A stretch of 64,000 bases of DNA from CAZAMB01 sp964486335 (GTDB lineage Bacteria > Planctomycetota > Phycisphaerae > UBA1845). Below are positions 1 to 10,300 of the stretch, piece after piece. Within the stretch, counting starts at the first letter, position 1. The number at the start of each line of letters is the position of its first letter. The position numbers and the translations under genes are program-made. Where the stretch lies: assembly GCA_964486335.1 (NCBI GenBank), contig CAZAMB010000007.1:62001-126000 (forward strand), written 5' to 3'. Under the pieces are notes generated by a model that saw nothing but the letters and a program-made list of their open reading frames with translations, was not told the DNA's origin and searched no databases.

Positions 1-147
1 TCGGGCATCCTCACTGCTGCCGAGAAAGTGATAGGCAACTCCAACGACCCGCCGCTGGTAAAAACGTACGAGATCGCCAAAGGCCTCGCGGTCACCGTTT
101 TGCGCGCGGCGAACAAGTGCTTGTTGTTGTGAATCCGTGATTTCCAC
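1..147 (-). CDS. RNA polymerase ECF sigma factor, N-terminal part (cut by window edge)
   Basis: Only the first 49 codons are in the window. The peptide starts with a GTG codon at 145-147 preceded by a GAGG Shine-Dalgarno eight bases upstream. It carries the region 2 start typical of sigma-70 family ECF factors: a QALVRRAQNGDREAF-like stretch followed by LVRFYQRRVVGVAYHFLG and an acidic S-E-D-A motif. Such factors direct RNA polymerase to extracytoplasmic-stress or signalling promoters. The FlgT-like gene lies 91 bp upstream on the same strand and could be cotranscribed. The remaining regions 2.3 to 4 lie outside the window, so subfamily and anti-sigma pairing cannot be judged. Confidence 0.75.
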   Translation of the reverse strand, partial: MEITDSQQQALVRRAQNGDREAFGDLVRFYQRRVVGVAYHFLGSSEDAR

Positions 148-238
148 GGCCAAGTCCTCGCAATTGCAAACGGCAGTTTTGTCATCGGATCGCACAGAAT
201 GCTGAAACCTTTGGAGCTAATGATTCACGCTAGTCGAA

Positions 239-1435
239 TCATCTCCTTGACTGCGCCGTTGCAGGGTCGGACGACACGGTCACGATGAGGCGCTGCGCCG
301 TCTGCCAGGACGTCGCAAACGTGAATCCATCGACAGGAAGTTTCCGAATACGATCGGCAAGCACATCCGAAGTCGCCAGCCAGCGCACATCGACGTTCAC
401 GGTTTCCGCAACGCCCTGGCGAACGTTGACATCACTAATGCCGTCGATACGCGACAATTGTGATTGAATCGAATCCCGAAAGACATCTGGCGAGCAGTTT
501 TCAAATACTACATTGATCGTTTGAGGCGTCGTTGGAAACTGCGCAACATAGATCTCGATGTCCTGAAGCAGCTTCGGGCCTACTTCTTTAACGAGTTCCG
601 CGAAACAGGCTTCTCCGCAGGTGCTCACCATATCCTTGTGCACCTCCTTTTTGGCATACGTGCCAGAAAGCACGACCTCGCCAGTGTCGGCGCGGATGGC
701 TCGAACGCTCATCGAAAGGCGCCACCGGTAGAATGTGTATTTCTTGTCATAAAGGGTCGTTTCATAGGGTCCAAGTGAATCGGCTGTCGCCTTGGCATAG
801 AGCAGAATATCAGCGTTAATGGCGGCTGCCCGGGCCGCTACTTGCTGTAACTTTCCTGCGAGAGCCTCGAAGTCAGCATCTCGACCGACAACCTCCGCGG
901 CTGCCTGCTGGTCCACCAGGTGAACCCGCTTCGAGATGAGTAGACCCTCTAGCGCCGCTTGGAACGTACCATTGAGAGCACCTTCGCTTTTACCGTTGGC
1001 TCCGCTCACATACTCGGCAGCAATTACCATGACTCGCGGGTCGCCGCGCAGTTGCAGCAGCGTCCTCAAGTCGGCTCCAATGCGATTGTGTGAAACAGAA
1101 GCTTCGATTTCGCAAAACGATGCACCCTCAGCTTCCCAAGTCCGCAACACTTTGTGGCGTACGACATATCCTTCCGCGCTTTCGACAATACGATCCTCAA
1201 TCACCGCCATGTTACTGACGACGGTTTGGGCGCTTACAAACTGTCCACACTCTGCGCGAACAGCCTCAGCCATCGCATTCACAGTTGCTTGCTTTTTGGC
1301 GAAGTCATCGACTCCAGATGCCTTTCCAACAGCCTTGCGTACGACCAAATCGGATGATCCTGGTTTCGCCAACACAACCCCTGAAGTGGCTTGCAACAAG
1401 CAACCCATGACTATGCTGTTTATGACTACTTTCAT
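239..1435 (-). CDS. Secreted FlgT/CsgG-like protein of unknown role
   Basis: The frame is open to 1525, but I place the start at the ATG ending at 1435. It has a GAGGG ribosome site eight bases upstream and gives a good Sec signal peptide (MKVV..SIVMGCLLQATSGVVLA). Residues ~35-115 have the alternating alanine and valine pattern of the N-terminal domain of flagellar assembly protein T and LPP20-type lipoproteins (DAFAK..A..NA.AEAVR..CG..V.S.T.V). Residues ~130-290 look like a CsgG/TolB-type alpha/beta fold with a degenerate repeat. The protein is about 398 residues. No flagellar gene is nearby, so a periplasmic or outer-membrane assembly role is inference only. The upstream gene (1576-3819) is on the same strand, ~140 bp away. 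Confidence 0.6.
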   Translation of the reverse strand: MKVVINSIVMGCLLQATSGVVLAKPGSSDLVVRKAVGKASGVDDFAKKQATVNAMAEAVRAECGQFVSAQTVVSNMAVIEDRIVESAEGYVVRHKVLRTWEAEGASFCEIEASVSHNRIGADLRTLLQLRGDPRVMVIAAEYVSGANGKSEGALNGTFQAALEGLLISKRVHLVDQQAAAEVVGRDADFEALAGKLQQVAARAAAINADILLYAKATADSLGPYETTLYDKKYTFYRWRLSMSVRAIRADTGEVVLSGTYAKKEVHKDMVSTCGEACFAELVKEVGPKLLQDIEIYVAQFPTTPQTINVVFENCSPDVFRDSIQSQLSRIDGISDVNVRQGVAETVNVDVRWLATSDVLADRIRKLPVDGFTFATSWQTAQRLIVTVSSDPATAQSRR

Positions 1436-1575
1436 GTTTTTAGCCCTCGTGTTTTGTGGTCCAAAGGATTCTGAAAAACACCAAGACTGGTATCGCGCCC
1501 CAATCAACAGAGAGGAATCCTGCACACGGAAGATGCCCTAAACTACGCTTTCCATTCTTGTGAAAGACCGCGATG

Positions 1576-3819
1576 TCATGGAAGGCATCGATTCAGCAAG
1601 AGCGTTACGGTTCCATCTTCCATATGATTGGAAACTGCAACGTCAAGATCGCCGTCGTTATCTAGGTCGCCTACGGCCAAGTGGCTAGGGTTCCTGCCCG
1701 CGCTGAAGCTAGAGCTGCGAAATGAACCATTGCCGTTGCTGAGCAGAACGGAAACCGTATTGCTTTCCGATGATGCCACCGCGATATCTACGATGCCATC
1801 ACCATCAACATCGCCGGCGGCGATACCGCTTGCTCCACTACCGACTTCTACCTCCTCTTTTGTGGGGAAGGTACCAAGACCATCACCGAAAAGGATTGAG
1901 ACGGTTCCGCCGCGGTAGTTTGCGACTGCTAGATCAAGATTACTATCCGCATCAAAGTCCCCGGTCGCGATGCCGTACGGGTTAAAACCGGCTTCGATTT
2001 CAAAGCGAGGCGAGAACGTTCCATCGCAATATCCGAGAAGGATGCTGACGGACTTCGAGTAGTAGCCTCCCTGAGTAAGAGCCGCGTCCAGACATGAATC
2101 ATGATTAAAGTCTCCGAAAACGACGGAGTCAGGTTCAGTGCCGTCAATACTTGCTTCGATAATCCTTGGTGTCGCAAACTGACCTGATCCAATATTCATC
2201 AAGGTGGACAGCTTTCCTTGGGGTGCGCTGGCGACAAGAATGTCGATTAGGCCATTGCCGTCCAAATCCGCCAAAGCCACGCCGCGTGGCGTACCTCCGA
2301 CATTGATGGTAGTTGAGCGCGTACCGTCGAAGATCCCCGTGGACGTGCCGAATAAAATCCCCATTGTCCCGTCGCCGAAATTACTCGTTACAACATCTGT
2401 GTATCCGTCTCTATCTAAATCACCAACGGCTACACGATTCGAACGAAAACCGATGTAATAAGTTCGGGACGGTTCGAGAGTTGCCTCATTGTCCCCGTGC
2501 AGAATCGAGATGTTCGTTGCGAATTCCTCATTTGTGTAGTAGTTGGAGGCGTTGGCGACCACGATATCCGGCAATGCGTCGAGATTGATGTCTGCGATTG
2601 CGACTCCAATGGGATACCAACCCCCGGTGGAGAAACTTTCTGTTGAGAAGGCAAGTGAACCAGCACAGGTCGAATTCGGTAGAACCGCAATCGTTACCGA
2701 GGAAGGAGCAGAGGTTGCCTTTCCATCGGTGACCGTAAGGTCAATGATGATTTCCGTCAGCAAATCAACATTGGGCGCTACAAACGTTGGCGTAACACTG
2801 TTTGGGTCACTTAGGCTCACAAGGCCGCTTTTTGGGGTCCAAAAGTAGTCCAGGATTTCACCGTCCGGATCGAACGAGCTGGTTCCATCGAGATGCACCG
2901 TAGTGCCAGACTTGACGGTTTGGTTGGGGCCTGCATCGGCTATCGGTGGTTGGTTTGTTTCCGCAACACAGGTTCCGGTCGAAACGTCGCAGGTCTGGCC
3001 GGGAGGACATGCCTGGGCACGACAGGTTGGGGCACAGTTTCCGGTTTCGAGGTTACAGCTGAAGCCGCTGGCGCATTCGCCGTCACTCTTGCACCCTGAA
3101 GAATCCAGATCACGAACAGTGATGGCAACCGTGTCGGCCATACGGCAGTTTCCATCGTTGGTTACCGCCAATTCGAAGACAACAATTTGGTTACCGTTTA
3201 CGCCCGGCACGTCGATGCACGGCTCGGCGCTGAACGGTTCGCTGATAACGAGCTTTGGACCGTTGAGTTGAACCCAGTCATATCGAAGCGAGCTACCATT
3301 CGGATCCGCAGATGCGCTTCCGTTCAGGCAAACGCGGCTGTTTTCATTCACTGTCGTGTCAATACCTGCGTCCGCACGCGGACAGGTCGCTGGTAGAATG
3401 GCTCCAATAGAGATCTGGACGGTATCCCGGTCAGAATTGCATGCGTCCGAGACGGTCAATGCAAATTCATAAACGTCATTCTGCGGGGCTACGAATTCGG
3501 CAATCGCGCTGTTAGAGTCGACGAGTGCCACGCTCGGCCCAAGTGTTTGTTCCCAAAGATAAGTAAGTGCATCCCCGTCGGAGTCAGTACTTGCAAGACC
3601 GTTCAAGACAACCCTGTCGCCAATCGAAGACGTTCGATCAGCTCCGGCATCCGCGGTAGGCGCACCGATACCCAGCTGACACAAGTTAGGCGGGTCAACG
3701 CACCCTGCAAAAACAATTGGTGCGACCATGGCAAAAAGTACTCGTAAAGCGAACCTTACGGCGTGGACTCTACTCCGGGCCATTCGCTTTTCTGCTGGAT
3801 GGGTTTGGGTAAGAAACAT
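1576..3819 (-). CDS. Lipoprotein with PKD domains and seven FG-GAP/VCBS repeats
   Basis: The 747-residue protein starts with a basic region, a hydrophobic stretch and a lipobox ending in Cys39 (IVFAGC), so it is probably a lipoprotein. Three PKD/Ig-like domains follow at about 50-135, 145-235 and 290-380, each with an A-D-A-G start and a D-x-D-G/S-D-x-L-x-Y-x-W core. Between the second and third is a cysteine-rich EB-like segment (C-K-S-D-G-E-C..). Residues ~385-745 contain seven FG-GAP/VCBS repeats with the calcium-binding D-x-(D/N)-x-D-G-x-x-D loop, predicting a beta-propeller. A start at codon 13 (position 3783) is also possible; the AAGGG site before 3819 favours the longer form. Such proteins are usual on planctomycete cell surfaces; the ligand is unknown. 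Confidence 0.75.
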   Translation of the reverse strand: MFLTQTHPAEKRMARSRVHAVRFALRVLFAMVAPIVFAGCVDPPNLCQLGIGAPTADAGADRTSSIGDRVVLNGLASTDSDGDALTYLWEQTLGPSVALVDSNSAIAEFVAPQNDVYEFALTVSDACNSDRDTVQISIGAILPATCPRADAGIDTTVNENSRVCLNGSASADPNGSSLRYDWVQLNGPKLVISEPFSAEPCIDVPGVNGNQIVVFELAVTNDGNCRMADTVAITVRDLDSSGCKSDGECASGFSCNLETGNCAPTCRAQACPPGQTCDVSTGTCVAETNQPPIADAGPNQTVKSGTTVHLDGTSSFDPDGEILDYFWTPKSGLVSLSDPNSVTPTFVAPNVDLLTEIIIDLTVTDGKATSAPSSVTIAVLPNSTCAGSLAFSTESFSTGGWYPIGVAIADINLDALPDIVVANASNYYTNEEFATNISILHGDNEATLEPSRTYYIGFRSNRVAVGDLDRDGYTDVVTSNFGDGTMGILFGTSTGIFDGTRSTTINVGGTPRGVALADLDGNGLIDILVASAPQGKLSTLMNIGSGQFATPRIIEASIDGTEPDSVVFGDFNHDSCLDAALTQGGYYSKSVSILLGYCDGTFSPRFEIEAGFNPYGIATGDFDADSNLDLAVANYRGGTVSILFGDGLGTFPTKEEVEVGSGASGIAAGDVDGDGIVDIAVASSESNTVSVLLSNGNGSFRSSSFSAGRNPSHLAVGDLDNDGDLDVAVSNHMEDGTVTLLLNRCLP

Positions 3820-4345
3820 TGGCTTAATCCCTTTCAGTTGCGACTTCGAAGTTACGAAATCTCGCCGTTCAGAAGCGTTTGGTCGCGCAAGCGCCCTGCG
3901 GCCTTCCAGCTACAAATGCGATGATTTGCGGGGAGGAGGACAGGAATCGAAAGGGAATTTGATCAATCGGGTTGTTTGCACAGTCGCACCCAAGCCCTCG
4001 AACCCCTTTGAGACGCGATAGCTACTGTTTCTGCAGCGTTGGCTCAGGGATCAGGTGCCGATGCCGGGATTATCGGAACTTCCATCAGTTCTCACGTCTT
4101 GCGATTTGTCAATTGGTCTTGGCTGAATGGGAGGTTGATCGTTAGAATCGGTGAATCGCCTAGGTCGACCTTTCGGCCGCGGTGCCCGGAGTTGAATAAA
4201 GTTGCAGCTAGTGGCGAGAATCGCAAGGTATGAGACGCCAGCGGCGCCTAGCTCAAAGTAGGCGCTAGGCTATTCGTCTCCGCCTCGAGTGACAACACTT
4301 GTCGGGCATCCTGCAGTCGACCATGCTTCTTAGAATGAGACCCGT
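3820..4345. other. Intergenic region between divergent genes, with inverted repeats
   Basis: No convincing gene. It separates the divergent PKD lipoprotein and sigma factor genes and probably holds both promoters. Two small structures are visible. At 4244-4270 two overlapping, mutually exclusive 7-bp stems share sequence (GCGCCTA/TAGGCGC and GCCTAGC/GCTAGGC). At 4291-4303 there is a perfect inverted repeat GACAA-CAC-TTGTC about 43 bp before the sigma start, which could be an operator. Neither has a U-tract of a terminator. I see no recognisable -35/-10 pair. Confidence 0.4.
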
Positions 4346-4957
4346 TTGATTCCGGAAAACAGCAATCGAATTGAACATCCAGACGAGGAGAGCCGCTTTG
4401 TCGATCTTCTGCGGAGAGCCGGTTCTGGTGAACGTGACGCAGAAAATGAACTCCTGCCGCTGATTTACGAAGAGCTCAAAGTGATGGCTCAAGCACTCTT
4501 CAGGCACGAGCGAAGGGGTCACACCCTGCAACCAACAATCGTCGTTCACGACGCGCTGATGCGACTTTTTCGTGCAAAGGCCATTTCATGGAACGACAAG
4601 ACGCAGTTTTACAGGTACGCCGCCCGAAACATGCGCCAGGTCTTGATCGACTACGCAAAATACCACAAGTCTCGCGTCCCACCTGGACAGCTTATTTGGA
4701 TTGACGACGTCGCCGACCTGCTTGGTACGGGCGGGCCGATCGAAGTCGAAGAAATCGACGACGTCCTAAAGACGGTTGAGGAGATTTCTGCACTTTCCCA
4801 GCGCCAAGTCCAAGGGATAGTCCTCCGCGTATATTGTGGCCTCACCGATCACGAGGTCGCCGAAGTTATTGGTATTTCGGAAACGCAGGCAAAGAACGAT
4901 TGGCGGTTCGCAAGGGCGTTGATTCGTGACCGGCTCCTCAAGACGAATGAAAAATAG
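4346..4957 (+). CDS. ECF-type RNA polymerase sigma factor (planctomycete Sigma70_ECF family)
   Basis: The 203-residue protein fits the Sigma70_ECF family that is greatly expanded in Planctomycetota. Region 2 spans ~15-95 (ENELLPLIYEELK, LQPTIVVHDALMRLF, FYRYAARNMRQVLIDYA) and the region 4 helix-turn-helix spans ~140-195 (QGIVLRVYCGLTDHEVAEVIG, SETQAKNDWRFARALI). A TTG start at 4346 is used because a TAG lies just upstream in frame at 4331 and no ATG occurs until mid-protein. A weak GAG site precedes it. The Ser/Thr kinase gene begins 54 bp downstream on the same strand. Sigma-kinase pairs of this kind are common in planctomycetes, and regulation of the sigma factor by phosphorylation is a reasonable inference. 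Confidence 0.88.
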   Translation: MIPENSNRIEHPDEESRFVDLLRRAGSGERDAENELLPLIYEELKVMAQALFRHERRGHTLQPTIVVHDALMRLFRAKAISWNDKTQFYRYAARNMRQVLIDYAKYHKSRVPPGQLIWIDDVADLLGTGGPIEVEEIDDVLKTVEEISALSQRQVQGIVLRVYCGLTDHEVAEVIGISETQAKNDWRFARALIRDRLLKTNEK

Positions 4958-5011
4958 CTGTCCCCAGCATCGCCCGGTGTCGCATCTGAGGTAGGAGCGC
5001 AACTTGATCCC

Positions 5012-7300
5012 ATGAACGCCGACCGGCACGCTAAGCTTTACGAGGTTTTCTGCGGCGCCGCGGCGCTTTCGGGTTCAGACCGTTCTGCGTACCTTGACAA
5101 AGCCTGCGCCAACGAGCCCGCTCTTCGCGCCGAAGTTGAGCGATTGCTGGAGAGGGACCCGGGGCTGCCTTCGCCAAGCCACGTCGGCCACTTTGCAATC
5201 CGGGGAAAGCTTGGCGAGGGAGGAATGGGCGTCGTCTATCTTGCCCAACGTGAACATCACCCCAGGGATTTCGTCGCCCTTAAGGTCATCCGCAGCGGAA
5301 TGAATTCCAAGGAGGTGTTGGTACGCTTCGAAGCCGAACAAAAGGCCTTGACGTTGCTGAACCACCCGAATATCGCCCGCCTGTTTGAGGTTGGGGTCAC
5401 GAGCGATGGTCTACCCTACTTCACGATGGAATACGTGCCCGGCGTCGCCATTACCGAGTTTTGCGACGCGAATCGTTTGAGTGTGCAGGAGCGTCTCGCG
5501 CTTTTCTCAGAAGTATGCAGCGCCGTCGAGCACGCCCATCAGTGCGGTATCATGCACCGCGATATCAAACCGACAAACGTCCTTGTAGCCATCAGAGATA
5601 AGAAGCCTACGTCGAAGATCATCGATTTTGGCGTGGCCAAAGCGCTCAACTTTACACTTTCCGAGCGAACCTTGTTTACCGAGCAAGGTCGGCTTGTCGG
5701 CACGCCGGAGTACATGAGTCCTGAGCAAGCCGGCAAAACGGCAACGGAAGTCGACTATCGCACCGACATTTATTCACTTGGAATACTCCTCTACGAATTG
5801 CTGGTGGGTGTGCCCCCCATTGATGGCAAGACGCTACGCGAAAAGGCCTGGGAAGAGATGGCGCGCACCATCCGTGAATTTGAGCCAGCTAAGCCTAGTA
5901 CAAAAAGGCGAACTTTGACCGGAAACGGGAAGACGGATTTGAACAGCCGGGGAACGGACATCCACGTGATGCATCGACTTCTCCGCGAGGACCTCGACCA
6001 GATCACACTGAAGGCCATCGAGAAGAAGCCGGTTCATCGTTATCAATCCGCCGCCCAGTTTGCCGACATGATCCAACGCTACCTTCAGGGGGAGCCCATT
6101 CCGTGGCGGGTAAGCTCACGCTGGGGCAGAGCGCAGCGACACATGCGCTGGCATAGAAAGGCGTACCTCCGAACTGTCGTTGGGGCAGTTGGTCTCGCTG
6201 TAGTCTCTGTAATTGCATACCAGATCAACTTATCACGGCGCGTAAGTGCACTAGTTGAACAAGCTTCCAAATGCGCGCAAGCTGGAGTCGAGGACTGGGA
6301 CTGCTGCATTCACGCGGCCGGTGAGGCGTTGTCGCTCGAACCGCAGCAGAGTCGTGCCTTGTACGCGGATGCATATTGCAGATACAAAAGAAGTGAACGC
6401 CTTTGCGATCGCGAGCGTCAGTATAACACTGATCTTCATGACGCATTAGTTGTGCTGGATCGATATTTTGCAGCTGGCATTCATGACAAGTACGAACCCT
6501 TGTGTTGGAATCTCAGGTCCGCGATTCTATTGGAGATAGGCCCTTCAGCTTTTGCCGAAGCCAAGTTCGCCAACGACAGGGCTCGCGCACTTGCGCCTGA
6601 CAACTTAGGGCCCCACATCTATCAGGCCGCAATCCTTGCTCTTAGTCTCAACTTCACTGGTGCGCTTGAGGCGTCTCGGATAGGTGGGACGCTTGAGACG
6701 AAAACTGCAAAGGACTCATTTTCTGACCGCCGGCGATACATCGATGCCGACGAGATATGGCGTCTTGTCGGCACAATCCAGTTGCATCTTGGCAAGTTCG
6801 GTGAGGCCAAGGAAGCCCTTGACCATACAATGAGCAAGGACAACATCGATCACCGGAATTCCGTCATCCTCGCGCGTTATTATTTGGCATGCAATCCTCC
6901 GAACAATAAGGAAGCCCTCAAGCTCGCGATGGGGCAGAGTACATACCACATTCCCTATTATGATCGCGTTCTTGCCCTGGCCTACCTGCGCAACGAAGAG
7001 TGGGCTGACGCCATCAAGTCGGCTGGCGATGAGCGATTCGGACCGGAACCAGTGCCATCTTTTCGCTATCTCATCGTCGCCATAGCGGCAGCGCGACTGA
7101 ACGATTTTGAAAGGGCCGAAAACGCTCTCGCGCGGGCCGTCGCACCCGACGTATGGCCGCATGATCTGCAGGCAAGCAAGACTACCGTTGTTTTTAAGAA
7201 CGGGTTTCTTTGGATCGAGAGCTACGAAGAACTTACGGGCTTGCGTGAGGAGGCGGAGCGCGAGATACAGGCAGCCAGATTACGAGATGCCAACCGCTAA
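5012..7300 (+). CDS. Membrane Ser/Thr protein kinase with C-terminal helical (TPR-like) repeats
   Basis: A Hanks-type kinase of 762 residues. The glycine loop GKLGEGGMGVVY is at 65-76, the catalytic Lys in VALK is Lys91, HRDIKPTN is at 182-189, the DFG motif is at 205-207 and the GTPEYMSPEQ activation segment at 230-239, so it should be active. A single membrane helix lies at about 387-405, which puts the kinase in the cytoplasm. Residues ~420-760 are alpha-helical with TPR-like periodicity and would then be periplasmic. An N-terminal helical segment precedes the kinase domain, as is usual for sigma-linked planctomycete kinases. It follows the ECF sigma gene by 54 bp and precedes the giant secreted protein by 32 bp, suggesting one transcription unit. 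Confidence 0.9.
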   Translation: MNADRHAKLYEVFCGAAALSGSDRSAYLDKACANEPALRAEVERLLERDPGLPSPSHVGHFAIRGKLGEGGMGVVYLAQREHHPRDFVALKVIRSGMNSKEVLVRFEAEQKALTLLNHPNIARLFEVGVTSDGLPYFTMEYVPGVAITEFCDANRLSVQERLALFSEVCSAVEHAHQCGIMHRDIKPTNVLVAIRDKKPTSKIIDFGVAKALNFTLSERTLFTEQGRLVGTPEYMSPEQAGKTATEVDYRTDIYSLGILLYELLVGVPPIDGKTLREKAWEEMARTIREFEPAKPSTKRRTLTGNGKTDLNSRGTDIHVMHRLLREDLDQITLKAIEKKPVHRYQSAAQFADMIQRYLQGEPIPWRVSSRWGRAQRHMRWHRKAYLRTVVGAVGLAVVSVIAYQINLSRRVSALVEQASKCAQAGVEDWDCCIHAAGEALSLEPQQSRALYADAYCRYKRSERLCDRERQYNTDLHDALVVLDRYFAAGIHDKYEPLCWNLRSAILLEIGPSAFAEAKFANDRARALAPDNLGPHIYQAAILALSLNFTGALEASRIGGTLETKTAKDSFSDRRRYIDADEIWRLVGTIQLHLGKFGEAKEALDHTMSKDNIDHRNSVILARYYLACNPPNNKEALKLAMGQSTYHIPYYDRVLALAYLRNEEWADAIKSAGDERFGPEPVPSFRYLIVAIAAARLNDFERAENALARAVAPDVWPHDLQASKTTVVFKNGFLWIESYEELTGLREEAEREIQAARLRDANR

Positions 7301-7332
7301 CGGGGTAGCCGATTGGAGGAGAGGGAGTGCAT

Positions 7333-10300
7333 ATGTCGTCGAGAGAGCAATGCGACACTCGGAAGCGCAACCACGAAGCCGGCTGCGCCGTGTTCCTATA
7401 CGTTATCTCAACTCTCGGAGCGTCGACCCAAGGAGGGGTCATTTACGTGGATCAAAATGCCTCGGAAGCCGTACATGACGGGACGAGCTGGTGCCGGGCG
7501 TACCTTGAATTGCAGGACGCATTGGTTATCGCCAGATCAGGGGACATAGTCCGCGTCGCCAAAGGAACCTACAAACCGGATCGCGGCGCCGCACAGAATC
7601 GCGGAGACCGAAATGCCACCTTTCGACTGACAAATGGCGTGCGCATTGAGGGAGGATACGCCGGTTGTACGAACCCTGATCCGAACGCCCGTGACCTCGG
7701 CACGTACGAGGTCATCCTCAGTGGAGATCTGGCGTCAAACGACAATCCCCACCCCGCAAGCAACTGTTGTTCTCCCCATGGCTCGATATTCTGTGACGCT
7801 CCTGCCTGCGCGGCCGCCGTGTGCAAAGAGGAGCCGCGATGTTGCGACACGCTGTGGGACGAATATTGTGCCTCCCTGGCCGTATCGATTCTTGGCTGTT
7901 GCTCCACCTGCGGCGACGTTTGTGACAATTCGAGGCACGTCGTGTCTGCAGTAGACGGATCCACAGGCACACTAGATGGACTTACCATTTCTGACGGGTT
8001 TGCCGATGGAATTTGCTGTATTGACGGTGTCGGAGGAGGCCTTTATATCGATGGAGCCAGTCCAACTCTCCAGGATTGCCGGATCACCAACAATCGTGCC
8101 CAAGGTGGCGGTGGAGGCGTTGCCGTATTGGACTCGGAGCTCTCCAGATTTTCACGCACGGAAATCTCCCAAAACCAAACCGCAGGACACGGGGGCGGCA
8201 TGTTCATTCAAGCACCAGCTCGCGTCCAAGATTGCATGTTAACTGGAAACATGGCCGGCGTATATGGTGGCGCAGTCTATAATGGTGATGCGGCTTCAGA
8301 CTTTGTTAATGATGTAGTCGTCGCGAACTCATCTGCATACAATGGAGGCGGTTTGTACCTGCAAAATATTACGGCACCAACGATCGTCAACTGCACAATT
8401 GTAGCCAACGATGCACGCGCTCATGGTGGTGGCCTGGTTTCCGAATATGGCACTCATACGATCTACAATTCCATTATCTGGGGTAATACTTCAGACGGGC
8501 GAACCAATTCTGCTGCGACGGCACAGCTTTATAAGTCTTTCGCAGGTAATTTCATCGTCCGTTTCAGTTGCGTTCAAGATGCTCAACCAGGCGATTCCAC
8601 TGTCTATCCTGGATTGGGCAATATTGACGCTGATCCACTCTTTGTCAGGCCGTGTATAATGTCGCAGGCGAGCTGTTTGAGTCTGCCCGATTTGAGACCG
8701 ACGTGGAGGTCGCCATGCATTGATGCAGGCAATAACTCTGCGGTACCCACGTGGGTGACGACGGATCGCGATGGGCAGACTCGGTTTTTTGATGATCCTG
8801 CGACACCAGACAGGGGCTTTTGCGGGTCGCCCTGTCTGCATCCAATTGTCGATATGGGTGCATACGAGTTTGTGCAGGTGTTAGACTGTAATGGGAATGG
8901 GATTCCTGACTGGCAAGAAGTGCGTGATGGAACTGCGCGAGATTGTAATGGCAACGGCGTCCCAGACGAATGCGACATTGTGGTGAGTCTTCTTGGTCTT
9001 CAGGTTAGCAAGGATTGCAATGCAAACGGAGTTCCCGACGAATGCGACCTGGGGGATGGGACCAGTTTGGACTGTCAGCCAAATCAGATTCCCGACGAGT
9101 GCGATATCGCTAGCGGACTCAGCCATGATTGCGTTGGGTTGAGCGGGTCAACCGGTCTTGAGGATGGAATACCGGACGAGTGCCAGCCCGATCCGCTTGG
9201 GACGATTATAAGTCGCTGGGTCGATGCAGAGGGAGGTTGGAACACGGCGGCGAATTGGTGTCCTGATCTTGTTCCCGATAACAATGAAAACGCCACCTTT
9301 AACGTGACAGTACAGGGTCCTGAAGCTCTTGTGAGTCTCGACATTTCGCCCACTGTGACGCGTGTGTCATTGTTGAGTGGTGGAACTGTCGTAGTCGGCG
9401 ACAAAAGCGGCGCTAACGTTAGGACGCTCTCGGCGGATGAAAGGATCACGAATCAGGGGTTTCTTCGAGCTACCGATCGGGAGCGACTTGTATTGGACAC
9501 TCCTATCATTGATCAGGGCGGCGTGTGCAGTGGAGGGGTTTTGGAGGCACAAGATGGGGTAGGATCCGCTGGGGAGTCCAGCGACAAGAGCATCCTTGAG
9601 ATCAATGGCGCTCGCGTGCTAGGCGGAACTGCCCGAACTATCGGCGACCATAGCGAGATACATCTCATTGGTGGCGCTGAGCTCATTGGTACCTGTATTC
9701 TTGGCGTGGTGATTCCTAACGGTCAAAACGGCGGATTTCGAGGAGTGATTACGAACGACGCCACGACCATCGTCGCGGGGGTAGAGGCACAGACGAGTTT
9801 CGTTCCGACGGTGGCTGTTGCAAACCTCGCCCAATTGCAGGGTGGTGGGTCCGTCCGACTTCTCAGCCGGCAATACTCGCAACTCGGTAGACCCAAAAGT
9901 GCCTTTACCAACGGAAGCCAACATAGCATCGAAGGCGCTGGCATCGTCACGGGTGGGTTGACCAACAACGGGATCGTGAGAGGGAACGTGCCTTCGGACG
10001 AGCTGGTCATTTCTGCACCTGGACGAAAGATTAACAACAATCTCATTCATGCCGCAGACGGGGGCACATTACGCATCGCGGACGACGTAGAGGGGGCTGG
10101 GAATCTGTTCGCGGAGGGCGGCGTTATCCGAATCCTTCCCACGGAAGGACTTACTGTGATATCAGCGACGAACCTAACTGTCGAAGGCGCGGCCGGAAGG
10201 CCCGGAGTGCTGACGCTTGGGAACAATTCAATTCTAAGCGCGTTGCAGTTGAATATCGGCCTCGGCGGTGCGATGCGAGCCGATCGCGAGGCACTGGATG

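Noticed and set aside
936..1541. 201-codon plus-strand frame
   Set aside because: Antisense to the FlgT-like gene, with no start signal or domain.
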